A DNA stretch of 9,038 nt from Opitutaceae bacterium (GTDB lineage: Bacteria; Verrucomicrobiota; Verrucomicrobiae; Opitutales; Opitutaceae): positions 1 to 9,038 of the forward strand of contig JAISAX010000733.1 in NCBI GenBank assembly GCA_031266495.1, in the 5' to 3' direction. This document shows positions 1 to 5,967 of this stretch, one piece after another. The position numbers were made by a program, and so were the translations under genes. Each line of letters begins with the position of its first letter. The stretch's first letter is position 1. The notes below the pieces were generated by a model. It was given only the letters and a program-made list of their open reading frames with translations. It had not been told where the DNA came from and searched no databases.

Positions 1-118
1 TCATGATTTTGTCTGGAAAAATATCAAGAAAATATATATTTTTTCGGCCGAAAATATCATCATGTATAGCAATAAGTTATGCATTTATCCCATTTGATTT
101 AATTTTAAACACGCTCTT
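1..118. other. AT-rich non-coding stretch with a 14-bp perfect palindrome
   Basis: This stretch is clearly AT-richer than the rest of the window and has no plausible reading frame. It contains a perfect palindrome, TTTTCGGCCGAAAA, at 41-54, and a short direct repeat, AAAATATCA, at 17-25 and 51-59. The palindrome could be the stem of a terminator for a gene left of the window, or a protein-binding site; the sequence does not decide. No promoter can be tied to a specific gene because the first gene starts at 487. Confidence 0.4.
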
Positions 119-232
119 AGGAACCGTAAGGAAATAAACAGTGCAAATCTGCTTGGTCTTGAAGAGCGAGCCAGCGTCGCTGACTCTTCAATCCCGGCGC
201 ATCTTTGCACTGTTTATTTCCTTACGGTTCCT
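119..232. repeat. Long inverted repeat, MITE-like or large hairpin element
   Basis: Two perfectly complementary 29-bp arms lie at 119-147 and 204-232. The left arm begins AGGAACCGTAAGG and ends CAGTGCAAA. The 56-bp interior contains a second nested stem, TGAAGAG at 160-166 with CTCTTCA at 184-190, around a further CAGCG/CGCTG pair at 172-182. The whole 114-bp unit could fold into one long interrupted hairpin. The arms resemble the terminal inverted repeats of a small non-autonomous transposable element, but no clear target-site duplication flanks them (left flank CGCTCTT, right flank TACGTCT). The arms do not resemble the sequence beside the transposase at the right end of the window. Other options are a hairpin-forming regulatory or attachment site. 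The repeat itself is certain; its identity is not. Confidence 0.8.
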
Positions 233-456
233 TACGTCTGTTCCCTTCACTTTCAATTACACCCGGAAACCCTTTCAGACGCCATTACCGGTTGAGGTCG
301 ATCTCGAAAGCTTCAAGCGGTGACTCGGGAAAAGGCAGCCGAATGAGAAAACAGATACGTTTGACCTGAGTCACTTGAAAACCGCTCGAAGCCGCCTGCA
401 CCCCACCCCATGTTTTGGTGGATTTCGCATTCCCAGCCTCATTCCGGAACCAAACA
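233..456. promoter_or_regulatory. Upstream region of the prepilin-lyase operon with inverted repeats and a motif shared with the second operon
   Basis: No credible gene is seen here. Two features stand out. GTGACTC at 320-326 is the exact reverse complement of GAGTCAC at 368-374, and the flanking CTTCAAGCGG (311-320) pairs with CCGCTCGAAG (382-391) with one mismatch, so RNA from this region could fold. The 15-mer TTTGACCTGAGTCAC at 360-374 recurs with one change (TTTGACCTGAGTAAC) at 5900-5914, upstream of the dehydrogenase-transporter operon. Shared placement suggests a common regulator site, but no known operator is recognised. Confidence 0.35.
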
Positions 457-462
457 TATAAT
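457..462 (+). promoter_or_regulatory. Candidate -10 box for the prepilin-lyase operon
   Basis: The hexamer TATAAT is a perfect match to the sigma-70 -10 consensus and lies 25 bases before the ATG at 487. This would give a very short leader of about 18-20 nt. The -35 position 17 bp upstream (434-439, CAGCCT) does not match consensus, so an activator may be needed or the match may be chance. No Shine-Dalgarno sequence is visible before 487; the leader is pyrimidine-rich with a C7 run at 474-480. Confidence 0.3.
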
Positions 463-486
463 TCAATCTTCCTCCCCCCCTATTGA

Positions 487-1233
487 ATGACCACAAACGA
501 CACCACCAAGCCTTTTCCTGACCGTTTGCGACCTCGCGCCTTCACCCTGATCGAGCTGCTTACGGTCATCGCCATCATCGGTGTGCTGGCCGGTGTGCTG
601 ATCGCAACCTTGGGCAAGGTGCGGCAGGTGGCGCGCCGCGCCGTCTGCGCCTCCAACCTGCGCCAGACAGGGCTGGCCGTCATTTTGTTTGCGCAGGAAA
701 ACAAAGACACTCTCCCCGGCCCGCTTAACGGAACCTACGGGCCGTATCCCAAGAGCATAAACGTCACGCTGCTGAGCTACCACATCTACGGGCAGGTGAC
801 CGGCGGACGCGATATCAATGCCTTGGGCACCCGGCTTTCCAGGGTGGAAATTTTCGCATGTCCGGCCTGGAGCGCGAAGATTCCGATGGAGGCCCAGATT
901 GCCAACAGCGGGGACAGTCGCTCTTACATGGTATCCCTGGCGGTCAGAAGCACGCGGGGTAACAACCAACTTGTCCTCCCGTTTGGTTATCCCGCCTCCG
1001 ACCCCAACCAACCCAGTTCGATGCCGCTCAGATTCAGCGAAATCGCATCTCCCGCCCGCTCGTGGATGATTACCGATTTGGACGGCCAGCTCAATTCGTC
1101 CTATCTTTCCCAATCCTACTGCCCCGCGACACCGGTTCATGGAGACGTGCGCAATGCGGTTTTTTTCGACGCTCATGTGGTGGCCAGGCCCGCCTCTGCG
1201 TTTTCCCTGACCACCGACTCCTTCAACTTCTGA
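487..1233 (+). CDS. Prepilin-type N-terminal cleavage/methylation domain protein (PulG-like, degenerate H-X9-DG type)
   Basis: This is a 248-residue pseudopilin-like envelope protein. Residues 1-18 form a basic leader, followed by FTLIELLTVIAIIGVLAG (19-36), the class III signal and membrane helix. Prepilin peptidase would cut after Ala18 and methylate Phe19; Glu23 is the conserved +5 glutamate. The region after the helix has Cys54 in CASNLRQTGLAVILFAQ, typical of Verrucomicrobiota and Planctomycetota pseudopilins, and a FACPAW segment at Cys125. Near the C terminus His218 to Asp228-Ala229 in HGDVRNAVFFDAHV is a degenerate form of the H-X9-DG motif of this family. No other secretion or pilus gene is nearby, so it would depend on a remote machinery. 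Its stop is 5 bp before the lyase ATG, implying cotranscription and probably coupled translation. The family assignment is firm. The substrate and assembly (pilus, secretion or carbohydrate binding) are unknown. Confidence 0.9.
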   Translation: MTTNDTTKPFPDRLRPRAFTLIELLTVIAIIGVLAGVLIATLGKVRQVARRAVCASNLRQTGLAVILFAQENKDTLPGPLNGTYGPYPKSINVTLLSYHIYGQVTGGRDINALGTRLSRVEIFACPAWSAKIPMEAQIANSGDSRSYMVSLAVRSTRGNNQLVLPFGYPASDPNQPSSMPLRFSEIASPARSWMITDLDGQLNSSYLSQSYCPATPVHGDVRNAVFFDAHVVARPASAFSLTTDSFNF

Positions 1234-1238
1234 TCCCC

Positions 1239-3701
1239 ATGCCTTTCTCCCGGCCAACCTTCCCGAAAATCACCGGCAGCATGTTCTGCATGTTCTCCCT
1301 TTCTACTTTGTCGGTTTTATCTTTGGCCTGCATGGTCATCGCCTTGCCACAAGTCCGGGCTGCCGTGCAGTGGCCGGGCGTAAACGACGCCGAAGCCCGC
1401 GAGTTGGCCGCCACCCAGGCGGAAACCTGGCGCCGGAATATCCGCGGGCAAAAAATCCTCCTGGGCATGGGACCGGACGGACGAGCACGATTTTCCGCGC
1501 ACGCCGCCTCCGACGCCCCCGCCCTGCGCCGGTTGCGCGCTACCGCGGAGATTTTAGCCGAGACCATCGTCACCCGTCCTGTCCCCGTATATCGTTCGCC
1601 CGAGGAGATTGCCGCCACAGGCAGGCGCACCCTTTATCAGGCCAACGGGGAATTATGGATGCGCGAGTCAGGCGACGAACTGGTGCTTCTGAGCCTGACG
1701 GGGGCGATCGAGGATGCCCACATTGCACCGCGAGCCCGCGCCCACCTGCGCTACCTCGTGCTGGAACTATGTCGCTACCCGACCTGGGGCCGCAGTCCCG
1801 ACCGCAACCGCAACAATCATGACCTCGCGGCGGGGCATGTGGCTCGTGGCATCGCCATGGCCTGGGCCTGGCACCGCGACGTCTGGAAGCCCGAGGAACA
1901 AACGCTGATCATCAATACCATTCGCGAGCGTGTCGGTACACTCGCCTCGCTGATTCCCGGAGGCATCTTCTGGTCCCGCGCCTACGCCGACAACCACAAC
2001 CATGTCAACGCCGCCGCAGTTGGCTGGTGTGGAGCGGCCTTCCTCGAAGATCTGCCGGAGGAAGCCCCGCTTTGGTTCGCACGCGCCTTGCTCGATTTCC
2101 GCAACGTGGCGCGCTATTACAACCCCGATGGCAGTTCCCCCGAAGGCGTCGCCTACTGGAGCTACGGAGTCAGTTTCATCCTCCAATACCTCGAAGGCAT
2201 GCGCGGCATCGTGGACGTATCCGAATTTTATGACGGTGACTGGCTCAGGAACATGGCAACGTTCCGTCTCCACGCCGCGACCTCCGGTTTCGGCTCCACG
2301 CTTCCCTGGGGCGATGCCGTGCCGCGCGATTTTTATGGCCCTCATCACCTCCTCAATCGCTTCGCCTCGCAATATCGTTCCTCCGACGCCGCCTGTCTTT
2401 CCGGACAACTACCCTGGCCACCCGCCGGCGGGCCCGACGTCGCCGCCTGGGCCTGGTTGTGGTTCGACCCGTCTGTCCCGGCCGTCCCGCCTTCCGGACT
2501 CGACGCGCACATCCCTGCGCTCGACATTGTCAATACCCGCAGCGGCTGGTCCGGTCGCGACTATCTCTTGTCGTTGAAATCAGGATACACCAATCGCAAC
2601 CACTCCCACCTCGACGCGGGCTCCATCGCCCTCGCGTTTGGAGACGAATGGCTGATCGTCACGCCCGGCTACGGCGACCGCAGCGGCGAACACGACTTCT
2701 GGCAATCCTCCGGTCCACGATGGGAATACGCCTCCAACGCCACCGAAAGCCATTCGACTCTCCTCATCAATCGCCGAAACCAGCGATTCGACGCACAGGC
2801 GCGCGGCACGACTCGCACCTTTTTCACCTCGCCCGCCATTCTGTGGACCGAGGTTGACCTGAGTGATGCCTATGCGGACGTCCGCTCCGTCTGGCGGCGC
2901 CTGTTTCACCGGCGCGGCGATTATTTCCTGATTTTCGACAATCTGTCGCTCCCTGAGCCGGCTCTTGTCGAATGGCTCCTCCAAACGCTGCCCTCCGCCT
3001 CCATCAAAGACAACGGCGTCCGCCTTGGCGTGACCAGCCGGACGGGCGCCGTCGACGTGCAACTCCTCCCCTCTGCTGCTTCGGACGAGGCTTGGGACAC
3101 TCCGGTTTTCGCGCCTCGTTCCCTTTTAAGCCCCAAGAACAACGTGAGCGCCAAACGGCTTGCGACATTTTCCGCCCTCCGCCGCAATCTGGGTGAAGGC
3201 GGATTTCGGGTTCTCGTGCGTCCACGGAGGCGCGATGCGGAGGTCTCTTCCCTTGATGTCGAGCAACAGTCCCGCGACGGAAAGAAGGAAACCTGGGTCA
3301 TCAGAAGTAATGATTGGACGGATACACTCACTCTTGATTTGTCCCCGCAAACTCCGGTGCGCCTGCTTGTGCAACGGCAAATCCGCTCCACAACCCGTTC
3401 CACAACCCCGTCCGGATTAACCGTGATCGCCGCCCGCCAAATCGAGACGCCCATTTTGTCCATCCTCCCCGCCGCCGAAGCATCCGGCGGGGAAGATGCC
3501 GGGATATCCCTCACGGCGACTCGCATCGACGATGCGCTGTGGGAACTCACGAGCGACGCTTCTCCCGAAACCATCCGGACTCGCATCCGCCCCGCGCCCG
3601 GCTGGCGACTCCATCAGCCAACCCCGTCCGGTTGGCAACTGCATCGCGAGGCCCGGCCTGACATTACCCCGTCCGAATCGCAAACAACCCTCTCTCCCTG
3701 A
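1239..3701 (+). CDS. Secreted heparinase II/III-family polysaccharide lyase
   Basis: This 820-residue protein probably cleaves a uronic-acid polysaccharide by beta-elimination outside the cytoplasmic membrane. The ATG at 1239 is chosen because it directly yields a signal peptide: basic N region, hydrophobic core at about 15-36, likely cut after VRA (Ala41). The frame stays open upstream to 1062, but that part only overlaps the prepilin gene. The N-terminal half fits an alpha/alpha toroid with NHNHVN (252-257), matching the Asn-His catalytic pair region of heparinase II/PL17-like enzymes, and NPDGSSPEG followed by Tyr306 and Tyr309 (295-309). The heparinase II/III beta-sandwich starts near 440 with NRNHSHLDAGS (453-463); His455 and His457 are in the usual metal/active-site position. 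The final 250 residues are a beta-rich extension. LSLAC at 27-31 resembles a lipobox, but Leu at -2 and the continuing hydrophobic stretch argue for ordinary secretion. The substrate (alginate, heparan-like, ulvan or other) cannot be read from the sequence. Confidence 0.88.
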   Translation: MPFSRPTFPKITGSMFCMFSLSTLSVLSLACMVIALPQVRAAVQWPGVNDAEARELAATQAETWRRNIRGQKILLGMGPDGRARFSAHAASDAPALRRLRATAEILAETIVTRPVPVYRSPEEIAATGRRTLYQANGELWMRESGDELVLLSLTGAIEDAHIAPRARAHLRYLVLELCRYPTWGRSPDRNRNNHDLAAGHVARGIAMAWAWHRDVWKPEEQTLIINTIRERVGTLASLIPGGIFWSRAYADNHNHVNAAAVGWCGAAFLEDLPEEAPLWFARALLDFRNVARYYNPDGSSPEGVAYWSYGVSFILQYLEGMRGIVDVSEFYDGDWLRNMATFRLHAATSGFGSTLPWGDAVPRDFYGPHHLLNRFASQYRSSDAACLSGQLPWPPAGGPDVAAWAWLWFDPSVPAVPPSGLDAHIPALDIVNTRSGWSGRDYLLSLKSGYTNRNHSHLDAGSIALAFGDEWLIVTPGYGDRSGEHDFWQSSGPRWEYASNATESHSTLLINRRNQRFDAQARGTTRTFFTSPAILWTEVDLSDAYADVRSVWRRLFHRRGDYFLIFDNLSLPEPALVEWLLQTLPSASIKDNGVRLGVTSRTGAVDVQLLPSAASDEAWDTPVFAPRSLLSPKNNVSAKRLATFSALRRNLGEGGFRVLVRPRRRDAEVSSLDVEQQSRDGKKETWVIRSNDWTDTLTLDLSPQTPVRLLVQRQIRSTTRSTTPSGLTVIAARQIETPILSILPAAEASGGEDAGISLTATRIDDALWELTSDASPETIRTRIRPAPGWRLHQPTPSGWQLHREARPDITPSESQTTLSP

Positions 3702-3728
3702 CCAACAAGCTCCATCCATCATTACATT

Positions 3729-4616
3729 ATGAAAATCATGTACAAAATCCGTCCATCCGCCATAGCCACCGCCCTGCTGGCTGCTGTGGCCATGTCTATG
3801 CAAGCGCACGCCGCCGCCACCACCATCAGCCTGGACTCGCTGGCCGCTGTCACGACGGCGTTCCCGTCCACCTTTTATCAAGGAGGGGGCGGTTCAGGCG
3901 GTTCATTGGGATTCGATGCGGCCAGAAACCTGAAACTTCACGCTGCCACCACTGGCGATGTTCAAGCCATCGCCAACGCTTATAGTGCCCAGGACTACTC
4001 CAGCGCCCTGGATATTTTTGACAAGGGGAGCATCACGCTAACCTTCAATAATGTCACCCTGTCTCATACAAACGCCGGTGCATATTATTTTTTCAATCTG
4101 GGAATCGGCAACAATAACACAGGCAATCTGGACGGCAGTGCGGTCGGGCAAAAAATCTACTTTCAGGTCGATAGGAGCACGTATTCCGTGTACCTGCGGC
4201 AGAGGCAGGGATCGGGAGCGGCCAGCACGCTGGCAACCTGGTTGCTGGGCTCGTCGGCCTGGAGCTTCGCTGACGGTTTGGGATCTACCAGCATCACCTC
4301 CCTGTCCCTGACACTCAGCTCCACCGGGTGGAGCGCCACGGTCATGGCTACGTCGGTGGCCCCTGCTGACGCGACCCAGTCAGGCGATCTTGCGACCCCT
4401 CTGGTCAAAAGCGATTGGGATGGCCATTACTACATCGGGTTGCAGACCCATACCCAATCCACTGAGACAACTCGCTATGTGGATGGCTTTGTCGGCTCCA
4501 TCACGATCAATTCCATCCCCGAGCCCAAATCGGTTTCAGCCTTGGCTGGTGTGGGTGCTCTCGCGTTCGCGGGGGTTTGGTGCGTCTGTCGGCGCCGCTT
4601 GATGAACGCAGCCTGA
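3729..4616 (+). CDS. PEP-CTERM sorting domain surface protein of unknown function
   Basis: This 295-residue exported protein begins with a clear signal peptide (MKIMYKIRPS, then a hydrophobic stretch, likely cut after QAHA at residue 27). It ends with a PEP-CTERM tripartite anchor: Pro264-Glu-Pro266, a hydrophobic segment at about 270-286, then Arg288-Arg290 close to the terminus. Such proteins are sorted by an exosortase and tied to the outer surface or exopolysaccharide. The middle (30-260) is rich in Gly, Ser, Thr and Asn with alternating beta-strand patterns such as GSITLTFNNVTLSHT, compatible with a jelly-roll or lectin-like fold, but no named domain is recognised. It starts 27 bp after the lyase stop, so it is probably the last gene of that operon. 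No Shine-Dalgarno site is visible. The PEP-CTERM call is firm; a carbohydrate-binding role is inference from context. Confidence 0.85.
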   Translation: MKIMYKIRPSAIATALLAAVAMSMQAHAAATTISLDSLAAVTTAFPSTFYQGGGGSGGSLGFDAARNLKLHAATTGDVQAIANAYSAQDYSSALDIFDKGSITLTFNNVTLSHTNAGAYYFFNLGIGNNNTGNLDGSAVGQKIYFQVDRSTYSVYLRQRQGSGAASTLATWLLGSSAWSFADGLGSTSITSLSLTLSSTGWSATVMATSVAPADATQSGDLATPLVKSDWDGHYYIGLQTHTQSTETTRYVDGFVGSITINSIPEPKSVSALAGVGALAFAGVWCVCRRRLMNAA

Positions 4617-4747
4617 TTTCTGCCGCCCCCCTGTCGCAACAATGCAACGGGGGGGGGGGAGGGGGGGGAGGGGGAGCCCCTGTCGCCTCGGTCCTCACCC
4701 CTCCAGACTTGCCATCGCCACCCTGTTCAAGCGCCCTTCGTTCGTCT
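4617..4747. other. Convergent intergenic region with G11-A-G8-A-G5 tract
   Basis: This lies between the stop of the PEP-CTERM gene and the stop of the convergent LacI-family gene. It holds an almost pure purine tract at 4649-4676: G11, A, G8, A, G5, A, G. An upstream C6 run at 4626-4631 could pair with part of it in RNA (17-nt loop), so it might serve as a terminator for the + operon, but no T run follows. The G runs could also form a G-quadruplex. The words CTGTCGC at 4631-4637 and 4680-4686 flank the tract as a short direct repeat. Confidence 0.6.
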
Positions 4748-5848
4748 TCACTTCACGGCCACCCCGTCGTGCCAGATGCCTTCGACGTGCGAGCGCACCG
4801 CCACCTCAGGAATACCTCGCTCGCTTCGCTGGATCATGGCCACCACCAGATCGACAGCCGTCGTACCGATGCGGAACGAATCATCGGCAATGCCAGCGAT
4901 CCCGGGACAGATTCGGGAAAAACTGACTCCTCCAACAAGCGGTTTTCGGGGGCTTGCCGCGCAGGCCTCCCGCAACAGATCAACGGATTGGGAGTCGCCG
5001 GTCAGAATGGCGTCGAGTCGCTGAGCCCGGATGTAACCCGCAAGTTCACGCACGTAGTCGGCGCATGGATACGGATGGAACGGACCGTTGTAAAAATGAG
5101 GCGGGATGAGCACCCCGTCCTCATTAAAGCCGATATTCTGCCCGCCGAGGAACGCGGAGGAGACCGCCGCATTAGCCCGGGTATCGGTGGTGCGATTGAT
5201 CGTGAGGCCGATGCGCCGGAAACCCCGCGCCCTGAGCCTTTCCATCGCATGCTGCGTATTCTGGAAATGTGCCGTCGCCACGGTGTGCAGCCGCGGGCGA
5301 TGCAGCGTGTAACCAAATGTGACCACTGAAAACCGGTCCCATGCAAACTCGAGATCCACACCGGGGAAGGCGAGCGGGCAGAGCAGCAATCCGGAAATGC
5401 CGCGCGAACACAGGATGCTCTCGATACGCCGAAGCGGCATGCCTGACGCATTGAAATGAAACGTCTCAAGTTTGTAGCCGTGATATTTCGCGCGCTGTTC
5501 CGCGCCGAGGAAGTAGTCGTTATAATGTGGACTCTCCCGCCACCAATCGGCGCCTTTCTCGGGATGCTCCTGCGCCAGCCAGGCGAGAATGCCGTGGAAT
5601 CCTGCGGGACGCCGGCGGGTGCGGTAGTAGGCGAGCGAAGCCAGCATCGGGTCGGGCGCATATCCCATCTCGCGGGCGAGTTTCTGGATACGCTCACGGG
5701 TGGCGGCGGCGAGCTTCGGGTTGTCCCTGAGAGCGTAGGTAACGGTGACCCGCGACACGCCGGCGGCCTTCGCGATCTGACTTTGGGTGACGCGATATGG
5801 GGGGGGGGGGGAGGGGGAGGCCTGCACTTGCGACATACGAAAGATCAT
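4748..5848 (-). CDS. LacI-family transcriptional regulator
   Basis: This 366-residue repressor/activator-type DNA-binding protein has the LacI helix-turn-helix at about residues 18-64: YRVTQSQIAKAAGVSRVTV, then ALRDNPKLAAATRERIQKLA. A periplasmic-binding-protein-like effector domain fills about 75-360, with segments such as GISGLLLCP and GFRRIGLTINR that match the LacI ligand-binding fold. The start is ATG 5846-5848; ATG 5834-5836 (Met5) is an alternative. Both precede a run of 13 cytosines (coding strand) at codons 13-17 that encodes Ser-Pro-Pro-Pro-Pro. The next Met is at 61, beyond the helix-turn-helix, so the reading frame depends on the run length. The gene lies between the lyase operon (convergent) and the dehydrogenase-transporter operon (divergent, 119 bp to its ATG), making it the obvious local regulator. 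The effector is probably a sugar or lyase product; this is inference. Confidence 0.9.
   Translation of the reverse strand: MIFRMSQVQASPSPPPPYRVTQSQIAKAAGVSRVTVTYALRDNPKLAAATRERIQKLAREMGYAPDPMLASLAYYRTRRRPAGFHGILAWLAQEHPEKGADWWRESPHYNDYFLGAEQRAKYHGYKLETFHFNASGMPLRRIESILCSRGISGLLLCPLAFPGVDLEFAWDRFSVVTFGYTLHRPRLHTVATAHFQNTQHAMERLRARGFRRIGLTINRTTDTRANAAVSSAFLGGQNIGFNEDGVLIPPHFYNGPFHPYPCADYVRELAGYIRAQRLDAILTGDSQSVDLLREACAASPRKPLVGGVSFSRICPGIAGIADDSFRIGTTAVDLVVAMIQRSERGIPEVAVRSHVEGIWHDGVAVK
5799..5820. repeat. G13-A-G5-A-GG homopolymeric tract inside the LacI-family gene
   Basis: Positions 5799-5811 are 13 consecutive G on the + strand, followed by A, G5, A and GG. On the coding (-) strand this is C-rich and encodes the low-complexity SPSPPPP segment just before the DNA-binding domain. 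Runs of this length are prone to replication slippage, and to sequencing-length errors. The tract resembles the one at 4649-4676, which shares the G-run-A-GGGGG-A-G pattern. Confidence 0.85.
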
Positions 5849-5967
5849 TCCCGGCGAATCGCCGCCGGCTCAAGCCCAATGGCGACGGCAGGGCCTCTTT
5901 TTGACCTGAGTAACCTGGCAACAGGTGGCTGAATGCCGGATCCGCGGCCAGTTTGCCCGTTTCACTT
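5849..5967. promoter_or_regulatory. Divergent regulatory region between the LacI-family gene and the dehydrogenase gene
   Basis: This divergent intergenic region has three candidate control elements. A perfect 13-bp palindrome CGGCGAATCGCCG sits at 5852-5864, four bases before the regulator's ATG on the - strand. The motif TTTGACCTGAGTAAC at 5900-5914 recurs, with one change, upstream of the lyase operon. ACCTGGCAACAGGT at 5913-5926 is a 5-4-5 inverted repeat. Any of these could be an operator of the adjacent LacI-family protein. None has the central CG with AA/TT flanks of the classic LacI-family operator, and no convincing -35/-10 pair was found. Confidence 0.4.

Noticed and set aside
141..323. 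60-residue open frame starting with GTG
   Set aside because: It starts inside one arm of the inverted repeat and reads through the other; no homology-like features or ribosome-binding site.
463..1257. 264-residue open frame on the minus strand opposite the prepilin gene
   Set aside because: Low-complexity Gly/Arg-rich composition typical of the antisense of GC-rich genes, while the + strand frame has a clear prepilin signal and family motifs.
2854..2864. Third copy of the TTGACCTGAGT core
   Set aside because: It is inside the lyase coding region, encodes sensible residues in frame and lacks the flanking match; most likely chance.
4577..5329. 250-residue + strand open frame running through the poly-G tract
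   Set aside because: It is opposite the LacI-family gene, begins inside the PEP-CTERM gene and translates the tract as a Gly run; no motif.
5901..5929. TTGACC as a -35 box for the dehydrogenase gene
   Set aside because: At 16-18 bp spacing the following hexamers (for example GGTGGC at 5924) do not resemble a -10 box.
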